This document shows positions 8,035 to 16,421 of a DNA stretch of 64,000 bases, one piece after another. How positions within the stretch are numbered: the stretch's first letter is position 1; each line of letters opens with the position of its first letter. The DNA is from Prosthecobacter sp. (GTDB lineage Bacteria > Verrucomicrobiota > Verrucomicrobiia > Verrucomicrobiales > Verrucomicrobiaceae). The position numbers and the translations under genes were made by a program. The stretch is taken from positions 1-64,000 of the forward strand of contig NZ_JAGRPF010000113.1 in assembly GCF_020439865.1 (NCBI RefSeq), read 5' to 3'. The notes beneath the pieces are model-generated. The model saw only the letters and a list, made by a program, of their open reading frames with translations, was not told where the DNA came from and did not search any database.

Positions 8035-9060
8035 TCACGGCGTCAGCACGCATGCGTAGGCGGCGGTGTTGGTTCCGGGCATGGAGATGACCACAGGCTG
8101 CTGTGTTTCGCGCGCAGCAAGCGTTCCGAGCACGAGCTGCAGGGCGGATGCGGCTCCCATGCTCTCGCCCAAAACTTTTTTGGGGCTGAGCACGGCATTC
8201 CAAGACACTCCGGACCATGCGGCGGTTTCTGCGCGATCGAGTCGCACGATGCCACTGCGGTCGTCGATGAGCGTGGCGTTGCCGTTGAATTTCACGCGAG
8301 TTTCTGCCGCGAGTTCGGCGAGCAACGTGCCGCGTTCACTCCATGAGAGGTAGGACATCGGGCCGAGGATCTCGCTCATAAGCATTCCGTCACCAGTGGC
8401 GGATAGCAGGAGGGCTCCGGCGCCTTCTGACGCGATATGTTTGGGATGGTAGTAGGTAAGCGCTTCGGCGCTGAGCCAGTCACATTCTTCGGCGGCGATG
8501 ACGAGGCATTCTTCTACAACGCCGCTGCTAATCCAGAATGCGGCGGTGTCGAGGGCCTCCATGATCGAGTTCGGACTGCCCACCAGTGTGCTGACAGCAC
8601 CGTCGATTCCGAGAAACGAGGCAATGTGCGAGGCCGGCGCATTAAAGACGGTCTCGGGGAAGATGAGCGGGCTGGCCTGGGCGGGGTTTTGCAGCACTTC
8701 GTGATAAAAACGGCCCGTGTAGTTCACGCAGCCGTTCATCATGACAAAGAGAATGCCCAGTCCTCGCGGCGGGGCCGCCGGATTGTGTCCGGCATCGGCC
8801 AGTGCTTCCAAAGCTGCGGACACGGAGTAGCGGGTGATCGCACTGGAGCGGCGCAGACGTGGATGGCGGGTGATTTTTTCGGGCGGCACGGCGGGGACAA
8901 GGCGCGTTTCGCAGGGCCAGGTGCGGTCGTCGCCAGGACGCGTACATTTCGCGGAGGGCAGCGGTTTTCCAGCACGCACTGCCTGTTGCATGGCTGCAGC
9001 GCTCCATCCGGCGGCGCTCACGGCGCCGACGCCGCGGATGCGGATGTTCTGCGCGTTCAT
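8035..9060 (-). CDS. Ketosynthase-like protein without active site (chain-length-factor-like)
   Basis: A 341-residue thiolase-fold protein of the beta-ketoacyl-ACP synthase family. It lacks the catalytic residues: the nucleophile region reads STLVGSPNS, where active enzymes have a Cys in ACAS-type context. The first histidine motif (NSHGTGTP in its partner) is not found, and the second reads LGESMGAAS with Glu in place of His. Loss of all three residues beside a full ketosynthase is the pattern of chain-length factors in type II polyketide and aryl-polyene systems. Its start overlaps the end of the active ketosynthase by 4 nt (ATGA), so the two are translationally coupled and probably form a heterodimer. 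Confidence 0.85.
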   Translation of the reverse strand: MNAQNIRIRGVGAVSAAGWSAAAMQQAVRAGKPLPSAKCTRPGDDRTWPCETRLVPAVPPEKITRHPRLRRSSAITRYSVSAALEALADAGHNPAAPPRGLGILFVMMNGCVNYTGRFYHEVLQNPAQASPLIFPETVFNAPASHIASFLGIDGAVSTLVGSPNSIMEALDTAAFWISSGVVEECLVIAAEECDWLSAEALTYYHPKHIASEGAGALLLSATGDGMLMSEILGPMSYLSWSERGTLLAELAAETRVKFNGNATLIDDRSGIVRLDRAETAAWSGVSWNAVLSPKKVLGESMGAASALQLVLGTLAARETQQPVVISMPGTNTAAYACVLTP

Positions 9061-10280
9061 GCGGCCCTCCTTTCCATCACGAGCGTGGCGTTCGTGCCGC
9101 CAAAGCCGAATGAGTTGGTCAGCGCATATTGGAGACTGGCGCGTCGAAACTGCCGCACGAGATCAAAGTGCACGGCGGGATCCACCTCGCGCACGTTAAG
9201 GCTCGCCGGCAGCCACTGACCCTGCAGAGCCATCAGGCAGATCACGGCTTCGACGGCGCCCGCACCGCCGAGCAGGTGACCCATGGCAGACTTGGTGGAG
9301 CTGACCGGGATGTGTTTCACGGCATCTCCCGCCCATGCGGCTATGGCGGCGGCTTCGGCCACATCATTGAAAGGCGTGCCAGTACCGTGGGAGTTGATAT
9401 AGCCGATTTGGTCCGGTGAAACTCCCGCCTGGGCACAGGCGGCGGTCATGGTGCGAATGGCGGCCTTTCCTTCGGGATCGGGCTGCGTGAGATGATGGAG
9501 GTCGGTGGCGGTCGAGTAACCGGCCACGTCTCCCAGCGCATCGCTTCGACGCACGTCTTCCGCCTCGAGAAGCATGACGGCAGCTCCTTCACCGAGCGCC
9601 AGTCCGTCGCGCTGCGCGTCAAAGGGACGCGGGATGCCGCTGGGGGCGAGGGCATGCAGACTGTCGAACCCGGCGAACACGAGACGTGCGAGCGCATCGT
9701 AACCGCCGGCGAGCACGCGTTTGGCGCGTCCCGAACGGATCATGTCAGCCGCCCAGCCGATGGCGTTGGCACCGGAGGCGCAGGCGTTTGAAACGATGAC
9801 CACCGGTCCACGCCAGTCGAACTCGGTGGCGATGCTGGTCATCTGCCGCTGCTGCTGATAGTACTCCGCCCGCGAAAGCTGCGACGGTATGCGGCTCGTG
9901 CCGTGGCGTGCCTTTTCAAAGTAGGCTTCGCCCAGAGGCATCGCTCCGGCCGAGGTGCCGATGACCATGGCATCGATCCCCTGCATGTCATGACGACCCG
10001 CCTGGGCCAAAGCCTCACGGATCGCGATGAGGAGCATCTGTGTGCCGCGGTCGATGAAAGGCTGCTTGTGCGCAGGGACACGAAGAAATGGAGTTTCCTC
10101 CGGGAGATCGACCACGCCGGCGGTCTTGGCAATGAGGGCGCTCGTGTCAAACAGATCGACCGGCCTGAATGCGATGCGGTCCGCCGCCAGCGACTGCTCG
10201 TTCGCCTGCCAGCCGATGCCCAGCGGCGAGACGATCCCGGCTCCGGTGATGGCGATGCGCTGGCGAGAAGGGGAAGGCAC
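9057..10280 (-). CDS. Beta-ketoacyl-ACP synthase II family (FabF-like), active
   Basis: About 407 residues with a complete Cys-His-His site: NACASG (Cys near residue 167), NSHGTGTPFND and AMGHLLGGAGAVEA. It catalyses decarboxylative condensation of malonyl-ACP with an acyl primer. A second, typical fabF lies at 44177-45427, so this copy is probably dedicated to the surrounding cluster. The start is uncertain. GTG at 10280 puts the domain motif RIAITGAG at residue 7; a TTG at 10331 would add 17 residues and overlap the candidate 5' region of the divergent AMP ligase. Confidence 0.92.
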   Translation of the reverse strand: MPSPSRQRIAITGAGIVSPLGIGWQANEQSLAADRIAFRPVDLFDTSALIAKTAGVVDLPEETPFLRVPAHKQPFIDRGTQMLLIAIREALAQAGRHDMQGIDAMVIGTSAGAMPLGEAYFEKARHGTSRIPSQLSRAEYYQQQRQMTSIATEFDWRGPVVIVSNACASGANAIGWAADMIRSGRAKRVLAGGYDALARLVFAGFDSLHALAPSGIPRPFDAQRDGLALGEGAAVMLLEAEDVRRSDALGDVAGYSTATDLHHLTQPDPEGKAAIRTMTAACAQAGVSPDQIGYINSHGTGTPFNDVAEAAAIAAWAGDAVKHIPVSSTKSAMGHLLGGAGAVEAVICLMALQGQWLPASLNVREVDPAVHFDLVRQFRRASLQYALTNSFGFGGTNATLVMERRAA

Positions 10281-10359
10281 TGGGGAAACAGGATGAGATT
10301 CGTCGTGTGTAGGGTTGAACTGCCAACTCAAACGTTCATTCTACGACACGGCGCGGCGC

Positions 10360-11577
10360 ATGGTTTACGCTTCGTCGCCAGGACTGCAAATGTTTGGTGA
10401 ACGCTGGGATCGTATTGTGGCTGAGCGCGGCGCGCAGGCCGCCCTGTATCTGGCTGACGGCAGCGCCACGACCTTCCGCGAACTTGACGCCGAGGCGCGT
10501 GCGGCGAAGCCTGTGGGCGATCACGTTTTGGTTCAAGGTGATGCGCCGGCGATCATGCGTTCGCTGCTGGCCGGACTGCTTCACGGTGTGCCGGTGCAGC
10601 TGGTGGAAAAGGACCGTCAACGCCGGGTTCCCGTCATTCCTCCGCCTGCAGGCACAGCTTTGATCAAGCAAACCGTCGGCGGTTCAGGACTGCGCCGCTG
10701 CCAGTTTTTCACCCTCGATCAAGTCGCCGCCGATGTGGACCGCCTGCATGCAGCACTGGATCTCGGCACACTTGGTGTGGGCGTGGCGGCGATTTCATGC
10801 GCGCATTCATTTGGTCTGACGATGACCGTGCTGCAGACGCTGTTCAACGGCGTGCCGACCTGCTTTGCGCCGCAGCCATTCGCTCAGCCGCTGATGGAGG
10901 CGATGAGACATCACACACGCGTTTTTCTGCCCGGAGTTCCGGCTTTGTGGAAAGCCTGGCTTATGGGCGAGGTGCAGTTTGGGAACGTCAGCCTCGCGAT
11001 CTCGGCGGGATCTCCGCTCACGCTCAAACTGGAGCAAATGGCGATGGAGAAACACGGCCTGAAGATTCACAACCTGTATGGGACGAGCGAGTGCGGGGCC
11101 GTTTCGTGGGATGCCTCGGATTCGCTGCGCACCGACGCGCGCGATTTGGGCGCACTGCTGCCGGGGGTGGAGACACAGATCGATGGCTCCGGACGTCTCA
11201 TCGTCTCCAGCAGTTCGGTCGGGCTCGGCTACGACGAGATGATTCCGGGGGAACGCTATGGAGAGGGTGTGTTCGTCACGAGTGATCAGATCGACTCGAG
11301 CGGAGAACGTTTGATGTTCGAGCAGTGCATCGGAGGTGGCATCAATGTGGCCGGTCGCAAGTTGAGCCCGGCTGAGATTGGTGAAAAGATTCGACGTGCC
11401 GCAGGACTGACGGCAGTGACGATTCGCGGTGCGACGAGCCGCGATCCCGAGCGTTGCCAGGACATCGTGGCGGAGCTGGAGATGCCCAGGGCGGAAATTG
11501 ACGCGGCTTTTAAAGTCAGGGCCTGTTCTCTGCTGGCGCCATGGGAAGTGCCGCGTAGATGGACGGGCAAGCCATGA
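10360..11577 (+). CDS. Free-standing AMP ligase (acyl/aryl-CoA or -ACP synthetase-like)
   Basis: A short ANL-superfamily adenylating enzyme of 405 residues. The best motif is NLYGTSECGAVSWDA (A5 type). The phosphate loop is degenerate (KQTVGGSGLRR) and the usual YRTGD aspartate motif reads VTSDQIDSSG. The protein ends at the A10-like RRWTGKP, so the conserved C-terminal lysine is the second last residue. Such short ligases load aryl or fatty primers in aryl-polyene and flexirubin pathways. Starts at 10360 and 10390 (MFGERWDR) are both possible. It is divergent from the ketosynthase pair and overlaps the methyltransferase by 4 nt. Confidence 0.82.
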   Translation: MVYASSPGLQMFGERWDRIVAERGAQAALYLADGSATTFRELDAEARAAKPVGDHVLVQGDAPAIMRSLLAGLLHGVPVQLVEKDRQRRVPVIPPPAGTALIKQTVGGSGLRRCQFFTLDQVAADVDRLHAALDLGTLGVGVAAISCAHSFGLTMTVLQTLFNGVPTCFAPQPFAQPLMEAMRHHTRVFLPGVPALWKAWLMGEVQFGNVSLAISAGSPLTLKLEQMAMEKHGLKIHNLYGTSECGAVSWDASDSLRTDARDLGALLPGVETQIDGSGRLIVSSSSVGLGYDEMIPGERYGEGVFVTSDQIDSSGERLMFEQCIGGGINVAGRKLSPAEIGEKIRRAAGLTAVTIRGATSRDPERCQDIVAELEMPRAEIDAAFKVRACSLLAPWEVPRRWTGKP

Positions 11578-12236
11578 CTATGCCGTTGTCCGCAGCCATT
11601 CTGAAGCGCATCGCCTTTCTCTGTCCGAAGCGCTGGGATCGCTGTTACACGCTGATGAAGCTGGCGACGGACCCGGTCTATGCGGCCGTGGGGAAAGAAC
11701 TCGGTGGATCAACGCTGCCGGTGCTCGACGTCGGCTGCGGGATCGGTCTGCTGGCGTTTTACCTGCGTGAATCAGGATTCACGCAGGACATTTCAGGCTT
11801 CGACTATGACGAAAAAAAAATCTCCAGCGCGCGAGCGATGGCTGTGTCAGGCGGTTATGAAGGCCTGAGTTTTATGGCGGGTGACGCGCGCAGCGGGCTG
11901 CCGGAATTCAGCGGTCATGTGGTGATCCTCGACATCCTGCAGTTTTTCAAACGCGAGGAGCAGGCGGCGTTGCTGAAAGCGGCGGCGGCCCGGGTGGCGG
12001 AAGGGGGGCGGCTCATCATTCGCACCGGCTTGCAGGATGATTCGACACGTTTCCACGTCACCGTGATCGGAGACTGGGTCGCCAGGCTGACGCTTTGGAT
12101 GAAGGAGGCGCCGGTCTGCTATCCTGATGGCGAATTGTTCAGGTCCGTGCTCGGGAACGCCGGCCTGAAGGTTTGCGTGAAGCCGTTATGGGGCGGCACG
12201 CCGTTCAACAACCATCTCGTCGTCGCTGAACGATAG
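11574..12236 (+). CDS. Class I SAM-dependent methyltransferase
   Basis: A 220-residue methyltransferase with motif I VLDVGCGIGLLAF near residue 50, an acidic ribose-binding residue in GFDYDEKKI, and VVILDILQFF as motif IV. The start ATG at 11574 overlaps the ligase stop (ATGA), a strong sign of coupled translation; an in-frame upstream ATG at 11559 is less likely. The acceptor is unknown, but a methyltransferase is part of the usual aryl-polyene gene set (head-group or ring methylation). The last 51 nt overlap the 3' end of the convergent deacetylase gene. Confidence 0.88.
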   Translation: MTMPLSAAILKRIAFLCPKRWDRCYTLMKLATDPVYAAVGKELGGSTLPVLDVGCGIGLLAFYLRESGFTQDISGFDYDEKKISSARAMAVSGGYEGLSFMAGDARSGLPEFSGHVVILDILQFFKREEQAALLKAAAARVAEGGRLIIRTGLQDDSTRFHVTVIGDWVARLTLWMKEAPVCYPDGELFRSVLGNAGLKVCVKPLWGGTPFNNHLVVAER

Positions 12237-13013
12237 ATCAGCAGGCGGGGTGGAGCACTCGAGGCCGCTTTCGGCCATCATGGTGGCCACGGACCGGGCC
12301 ACTTCGACGGCAACGGGAGTGCCTTCGTGGATCAGGACGATGGAATCCGCCTTTAACCGGCGGCGGATACGACGCGTGATCAAATCCACGTTTTGAGCTA
12401 CGCCGTCGAAGCCCCGTGCACTCCAAATCAGCATCCGCAGGCCCAAAGCCTGCACGATGAGGGAGGTGAACATGTTGTGATGACCTGCCGGCGGACGGAA
12501 AAACCGCGGCGGATGTTCCGGGCAGATCGACATCAGCGTTTCCTGACAGCCTGAAATCTCGCGCCATAACTGCGGTGCCTGGAGCGACCAGAACATCGCG
12601 GCCGGATGCGTCTGCGTGTGATTGCCGATCTCATGACCACGGGCTACGATTTCACGCACGAGGTATGGGTGCTTTGCCGCGCGCTCGCCGACGAGAAAAA
12701 ACACGGCTTTGAGACGATGCTCGTCAAGGATGTCCAAAATGGCCGGAGTGTGCTGCGGATGAGGGCCGTCATCGATGGTCAGCAGCGTGCAGTTTCCACC
12801 GGACCGCAGTTGTTTGATCATCGGACCAAACAGCGCACAACGTGGCACCAGCGTGCCGATCATGACCGTGGCCATGACGCTGATGAACAGCGCACCCGCC
12901 GCCACAAACTGCCCGAACCAGACCAGCAAGCCGACGATCAACAAGGGAAGCAGCGAGAGGGCACGGCGAGCACGCGAGCGCCGCATACAGCGTGAGCGTA
13001 CTTCCGCATTCAT
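12186..13013 (-). CDS. Membrane-anchored polysaccharide deacetylase (NodB family)
   Basis: A 275-residue CE4 carbohydrate esterase with two hydrophobic segments near the N-terminus (about residues 18-58) and a NodB domain. Motifs: LTIDDGPHP (motif 1, Ile in place of the usual Phe), GNHTQTHP (metal-binding His pair), FFRPPAGHHN (motif 3) and VLIHEG near the end. It removes acetyl or similar groups from N-acetylated sugars. The start at 13013 overlaps the acyltransferase stop by 4 nt, so both are cotranscribed. The 3' end overlaps the methyltransferase by 51 nt on the other strand. Confidence 0.88.
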   Translation of the reverse strand: MNAEVRSRCMRRSRARRALSLLPLLIVGLLVWFGQFVAAGALFISVMATVMIGTLVPRCALFGPMIKQLRSGGNCTLLTIDDGPHPQHTPAILDILDEHRLKAVFFLVGERAAKHPYLVREIVARGHEIGNHTQTHPAAMFWSLQAPQLWREISGCQETLMSICPEHPPRFFRPPAGHHNMFTSLIVQALGLRMLIWSARGFDGVAQNVDLITRRIRRRLKADSIVLIHEGTPVAVEVARSVATMMAESGLECSTPPADLSFSDDEMVVERRAAP

Positions 13014-13945
13014 GCCGGATCGCGGGTGACGAGCGGTTCAAACACAAACCATTGATCCCAGTGCCGCAGCAGAAAACGATGCATCACCGGCAGCCACGCG
13101 GCGCCGATCTCTTCAGCCTTGGGCTTGCGTCCGCCCGGATGAAACGGTTTGCCGATTTCGATGCGGTAGGAGAGTCGTCCTCTGCGGCTCAGAAACACGG
13201 GATAGCATGGCACTCCCGTCACTTCGGCCAGCACGAGCGGTCCGCGCGGGATCTGATAGGTCAAGCCGTCGATGCTGGCCTGGGTAGGGGCCACTTCTCC
13301 CATCACGCGGTCGCCCTGAACGCAGACCACCTCACCCGCGAGCAGTTTTCGGCAGAGTTCGATGCCGAGGTGACTGTCGGGTTTGTTGTAGTGGATGTGC
13401 AGGTTCGGCTCGCGGCTTTCCTCTCCGCGCAGCTCCTTCTCACGCAGCTCTTGCAGCGACGCCGAGGACTCGGGCATGCGCACGGTGTGGATCGGGCGGC
13501 CAAACTTGCGTGCGAAGAGGCCGGCGCCGATGTCGTAGTTGCCCGAATGAAGGGTGAAGATCAGCGCGCCGATGGGTTCGTTCTGCAGCGCTTCGAACTC
13601 ACCCTTGCCGATGATTTCCCAGTCCACTTCGCGGTCGAAATGCAGGCACCACAACCGGTCGAGATAGGTCAGGGCGAACTGGAGGAACACCTGGAAGCCG
13701 GCGATGCAACTCGACCCTTTGCCGGGAATGAGAGCACTGAGATTGGCGCGCACCGCCTCACGCTGAGGCACCGCCAGCAGGTAGATCACCGCCGTCACCG
13801 GATAGGCGAGCAGAGTGAACACGGGAGCCGGAAGCCAGCGCATCCCTGACAGGAGCATCCGGGTCCAGAACGCATCATGCAGATCCATGCGGGCAGCAGG
13901 AGTTTCAGGCTGCGGCTGGTGGGTTGCAGTTTCGGCGGATGGCAT
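13010..13945 (-). CDS. LPLAT-family acyltransferase (LpxL/HtrB-like)
   Basis: A 311-residue acyltransferase related to lipid A late acyltransferases. The catalytic HX4D motif is seen as HSGNYD near residue 136 and the second block as VCVQGDRVMGE near residue 208; IPRGPLVLAEVTGVP supplies the substrate-binding part. One hydrophobic segment near residue 45 should anchor it to the inner membrane. In aryl-polyene clusters such enzymes attach the polyene acid to a lipid or sugar anchor; a lipid A role is the alternative. It forms a two-gene unit with the deacetylase and is divergent from the halogenase-like gene. Confidence 0.85.
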   Translation of the reverse strand: MPSAETATHQPQPETPAARMDLHDAFWTRMLLSGMRWLPAPVFTLLAYPVTAVIYLLAVPQREAVRANLSALIPGKGSSCIAGFQVFLQFALTYLDRLWCLHFDREVDWEIIGKGEFEALQNEPIGALIFTLHSGNYDIGAGLFARKFGRPIHTVRMPESSASLQELREKELRGEESREPNLHIHYNKPDSHLGIELCRKLLAGEVVCVQGDRVMGEVAPTQASIDGLTYQIPRGPLVLAEVTGVPCYPVFLSRRGRLSYRIEIGKPFHPGGRKPKAEEIGAAWLPVMHRFLLRHWDQWFVFEPLVTRDPA

Positions 13946-14034
13946 TATTTAGAGATGAGCGAATAGGGGCGGGAGACGATCTGTTTCGACCGTCACGACC
14001 CCTCCGACAACTGACTTTTTCACCGCACGCCCTC

Positions 14035-15585
14035 ATGATTTCTTCCACCGCTGAATATGACGTGGTCATCATGGGCGGCGCGTTTTCCGGTGCGGCCGCC
14101 GGGATGATGCTCAAGCGTGAGCACCCCGACATGCGCATTCTCATCGTGGAGCGCACGGTGCAATTTGACCGCAAGGTGGGGGAGAGCACCTCCGAGGTGG
14201 CGGGCTGCTTCCTGACCCGCGTGCTGCATCAGGGCGCGCACCTATGCGCACATCACTATCAGAAGCACGGGCTGCGTCTCTGGTTCTGCAAAACCCCGCA
14301 GGATTCCGTGGACGACCTTACCGAGATCGGTCCGCGCTATCAGTCACGTCTGCCGACTTTCCAGCTCGACCGTGCCCTGCTGGACGAGCATCTGCTCAAG
14401 GAAGCCTGTGATTTCGGCTGCGAGCTGATGCGTCCGGCCACGGTCAAAACGATCGCGCTTTCAGAAGACGCTGCGCCGCACACGCTCGAAATCACACCGA
14501 AGGAGGGGCCGATGCGCACGGTGACCGCACGCTGGCTCATCGACGCCTCCGGCAAGGCCGCCGTGCTCGCGAAAAAGCTCGGCCTGCAGAGCACCATCGA
14601 CGACGAGCATCCCACCTCGTCCATCTGGTGCCGCTTCCGCAACGTCAACGGGCTCGACAGCTTCAAGAGCCGCAGCATGCACCCTAAGCTCATGGAGAAT
14701 GTGCGAGGCCTTCGCACTTCATCCACCAACCACCTCATGGGCCGCGGTTGGTGGTGCTGGATCATTCCGCTGTCCGATGGCAGCTACAGCGTTGGCGTCA
14801 CGTGGGACCGCCGCTTTTTCTCGCTGCCGGAGGGACCTTCGCTCCTCGCGCGTCTGCAGGCACATTTGATGACACATCCTGTCGGCAGGCTGATGTTTGA
14901 AAACGCGGTGCCGGTCGAGAACGACACCTTCTACTACAAGAACCTCGCCTATCGCGCCGAGCGGGTTGCAGGTAACCGCTGGATCATCGTCGGGGATGCG
15001 GCTGGTTTCATGGACCCGATGTACAGCCACGGTCTCGACTTCTGCGGTCACACGGTTTACGCCGCATGCGAGCTGGTGAAGAAGAACCTGGCAGGCGAGG
15101 ACACACAGGCGATCACGGATTATCTGAACATGGCCTATCCGCGCAGCTGGCGCATCTGGTTCGAAGCGCTCTACAAGGACAAGTATGCCTACATGGGCGA
15201 TGCGGAGCTGATGAACGCTGCGTTCCTTCTGGACCTCGCCACGTACTTCATCGGTCCGGTGCGGCTGGTTTACGCACATCCGGACTACGAATGGACGCGC
15301 ATGCCCTACGACGGGCCAGCGGGCACGCTCTTCGGCAATTTCATGGCATTCTACAACCGCCGGCTCGCCTCACTCGCACAAGAGCGGATGCGCAAAGGCA
15401 TCTACGGCCGCTGCAACAACGGCCACGTCTGGCTGCCACGGCAGAGTTTCTCACCGGACACCAGCGCGGTCCGTCTCCTGTGGGATGGTCTCAAAGTCTG
15501 GCTCAAGGCGGAGATCACCACCTGGCTCGCGCCGACGCCCGCCACCTCACCGGCGATGATGGTGGAAAAACCGGCGGAGGCCTGA
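14035..15585 (+). CDS. Flavin-dependent halogenase-like FAD oxidoreductase
   Basis: A 516-residue FAD enzyme. The dinucleotide fold is near the N-terminus (MGGAFSGAAAG, with Ala at the middle Gly) and the second FAD motif is VGDAAGFMDPMYSHG near residue 321. Two halogenase signatures are present: WCWIIP (WxWxIP, W240) and a lysine, K77, in QKHGLRLWF, close to the catalytic lysine position of PrnA-type enzymes (about 79). GESTSE corresponds to the GEAT segment. The geranylgeranyl-reductase-like monooxygenase family is the alternative. ATG at 14035 is chosen because the FAD motif starts about 10 residues later. The neighbourhood suggests pigment biosynthesis. Confidence 0.82.
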   Translation: MISSTAEYDVVIMGGAFSGAAAGMMLKREHPDMRILIVERTVQFDRKVGESTSEVAGCFLTRVLHQGAHLCAHHYQKHGLRLWFCKTPQDSVDDLTEIGPRYQSRLPTFQLDRALLDEHLLKEACDFGCELMRPATVKTIALSEDAAPHTLEITPKEGPMRTVTARWLIDASGKAAVLAKKLGLQSTIDDEHPTSSIWCRFRNVNGLDSFKSRSMHPKLMENVRGLRTSSTNHLMGRGWWCWIIPLSDGSYSVGVTWDRRFFSLPEGPSLLARLQAHLMTHPVGRLMFENAVPVENDTFYYKNLAYRAERVAGNRWIIVGDAAGFMDPMYSHGLDFCGHTVYAACELVKKNLAGEDTQAITDYLNMAYPRSWRIWFEALYKDKYAYMGDAELMNAAFLLDLATYFIGPVRLVYAHPDYEWTRMPYDGPAGTLFGNFMAFYNRRLASLAQERMRKGIYGRCNNGHVWLPRQSFSPDTSAVRLLWDGLKVWLKAEITTWLAPTPATSPAMMVEKPAEA

Positions 15586-15588
15586 CCC

Positions 15589-16344
15589 TCATTCGGCCAC
15601 GAAAAACATGGCCGCGAAGGTGTTCGGCGTGAGCACGGCATCAGGTTTCGGATCCACCAGCATGCTGGAAATGTCGCCATCGAGGTAGAGCGCATCCTGG
15701 CAGCCGAGATGGAGAAAGAACCTGGTGAGCTGATGAGACGTCACACGTCCTTTCACCGAATCGTCGCGGTCGCTCATGGCAAAGATGATTTGTCCGTCCT
15801 TTTTGCGCACGCCAACCGCGTTGCGCAGGCGCCTGTTGGGTGAGTTCACGTTGAAGGCCGGGTGAATGACTCCGTTGCGGACCATGAGCGGTCCAGACTG
15901 GGTGGCGAGCCGCGGTTTGAGGCCGCTTTTCTCAAATTCCTCCGCCTCCATGACGCCGGGGCCGGTTTGGTCGTCGAGATAGAAGACACCGTTGGGCTTG
16001 AGATAAAAATTGCCCTCCCCGTCACGCAGGCTCAACGGCACCAGCTCGCGACCGGCGCAGATCGTCAGCCCGCAGGGCTTCGGGCCTCGCTCGAAGATGC
16101 CGGCGTTGGTGGCAAAGACGATCTGCTTTTTGCGGGAGTTGAGCTGTGTGCGCAGGCCGTTGAGATCACCCAGCGGTTTGTCGTTTTCATCCAGCCAGGC
16201 CAGCTGCAGCCGAGGCCAGTCGGCCCGGTCCACACGATAGAGGTGATAGCGGGCGCCTTCGTAGTCCACCGTCTCCGCGCCGTGAAGGTGCGAGGTGATC
16301 GAGGCGCAGCCAAAGGCCGCCAGCAACCAGTGTGGAAATCTCAT
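15589..16344 (-). CDS. Secreted phosphodiester glycosidase family protein (DUF2233/NAGPA)
   Basis: A 251-residue protein with a signal peptide from ATG 16344 (ending near HLHGAE). The NAGPA/DUF2233 fold is shown by ATNAGIFERG near residue 79, LKPNGVFYL near 116 and LYLDGDISSML near 222. The human homologue removes GlcNAc from mannose-6-phosphate; bacterial ones cleave phosphodiester-linked sugars on wall polymers or have unknown substrates. A second, divergent paralogue lies at 39148-39924. It is convergent with the halogenase-like gene, with 3 nt between stops. Confidence 0.85.
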   Translation of the reverse strand: MRFPHWLLAAFGCASITSHLHGAETVDYEGARYHLYRVDRADWPRLQLAWLDENDKPLGDLNGLRTQLNSRKKQIVFATNAGIFERGPKPCGLTICAGRELVPLSLRDGEGNFYLKPNGVFYLDDQTGPGVMEAEEFEKSGLKPRLATQSGPLMVRNGVIHPAFNVNSPNRRLRNAVGVRKKDGQIIFAMSDRDDSVKGRVTSHQLTRFFLHLGCQDALYLDGDISSMLVDPKPDAVLTPNTFAAMFFVAE

Positions 16345-16421
16345 GCCACAGGATGAATCATTGAGCGGATCGAGCACGAGATATTTGCAGCACGTTCCTC
16401 CCCGGGCCATGATGCGCCCTC

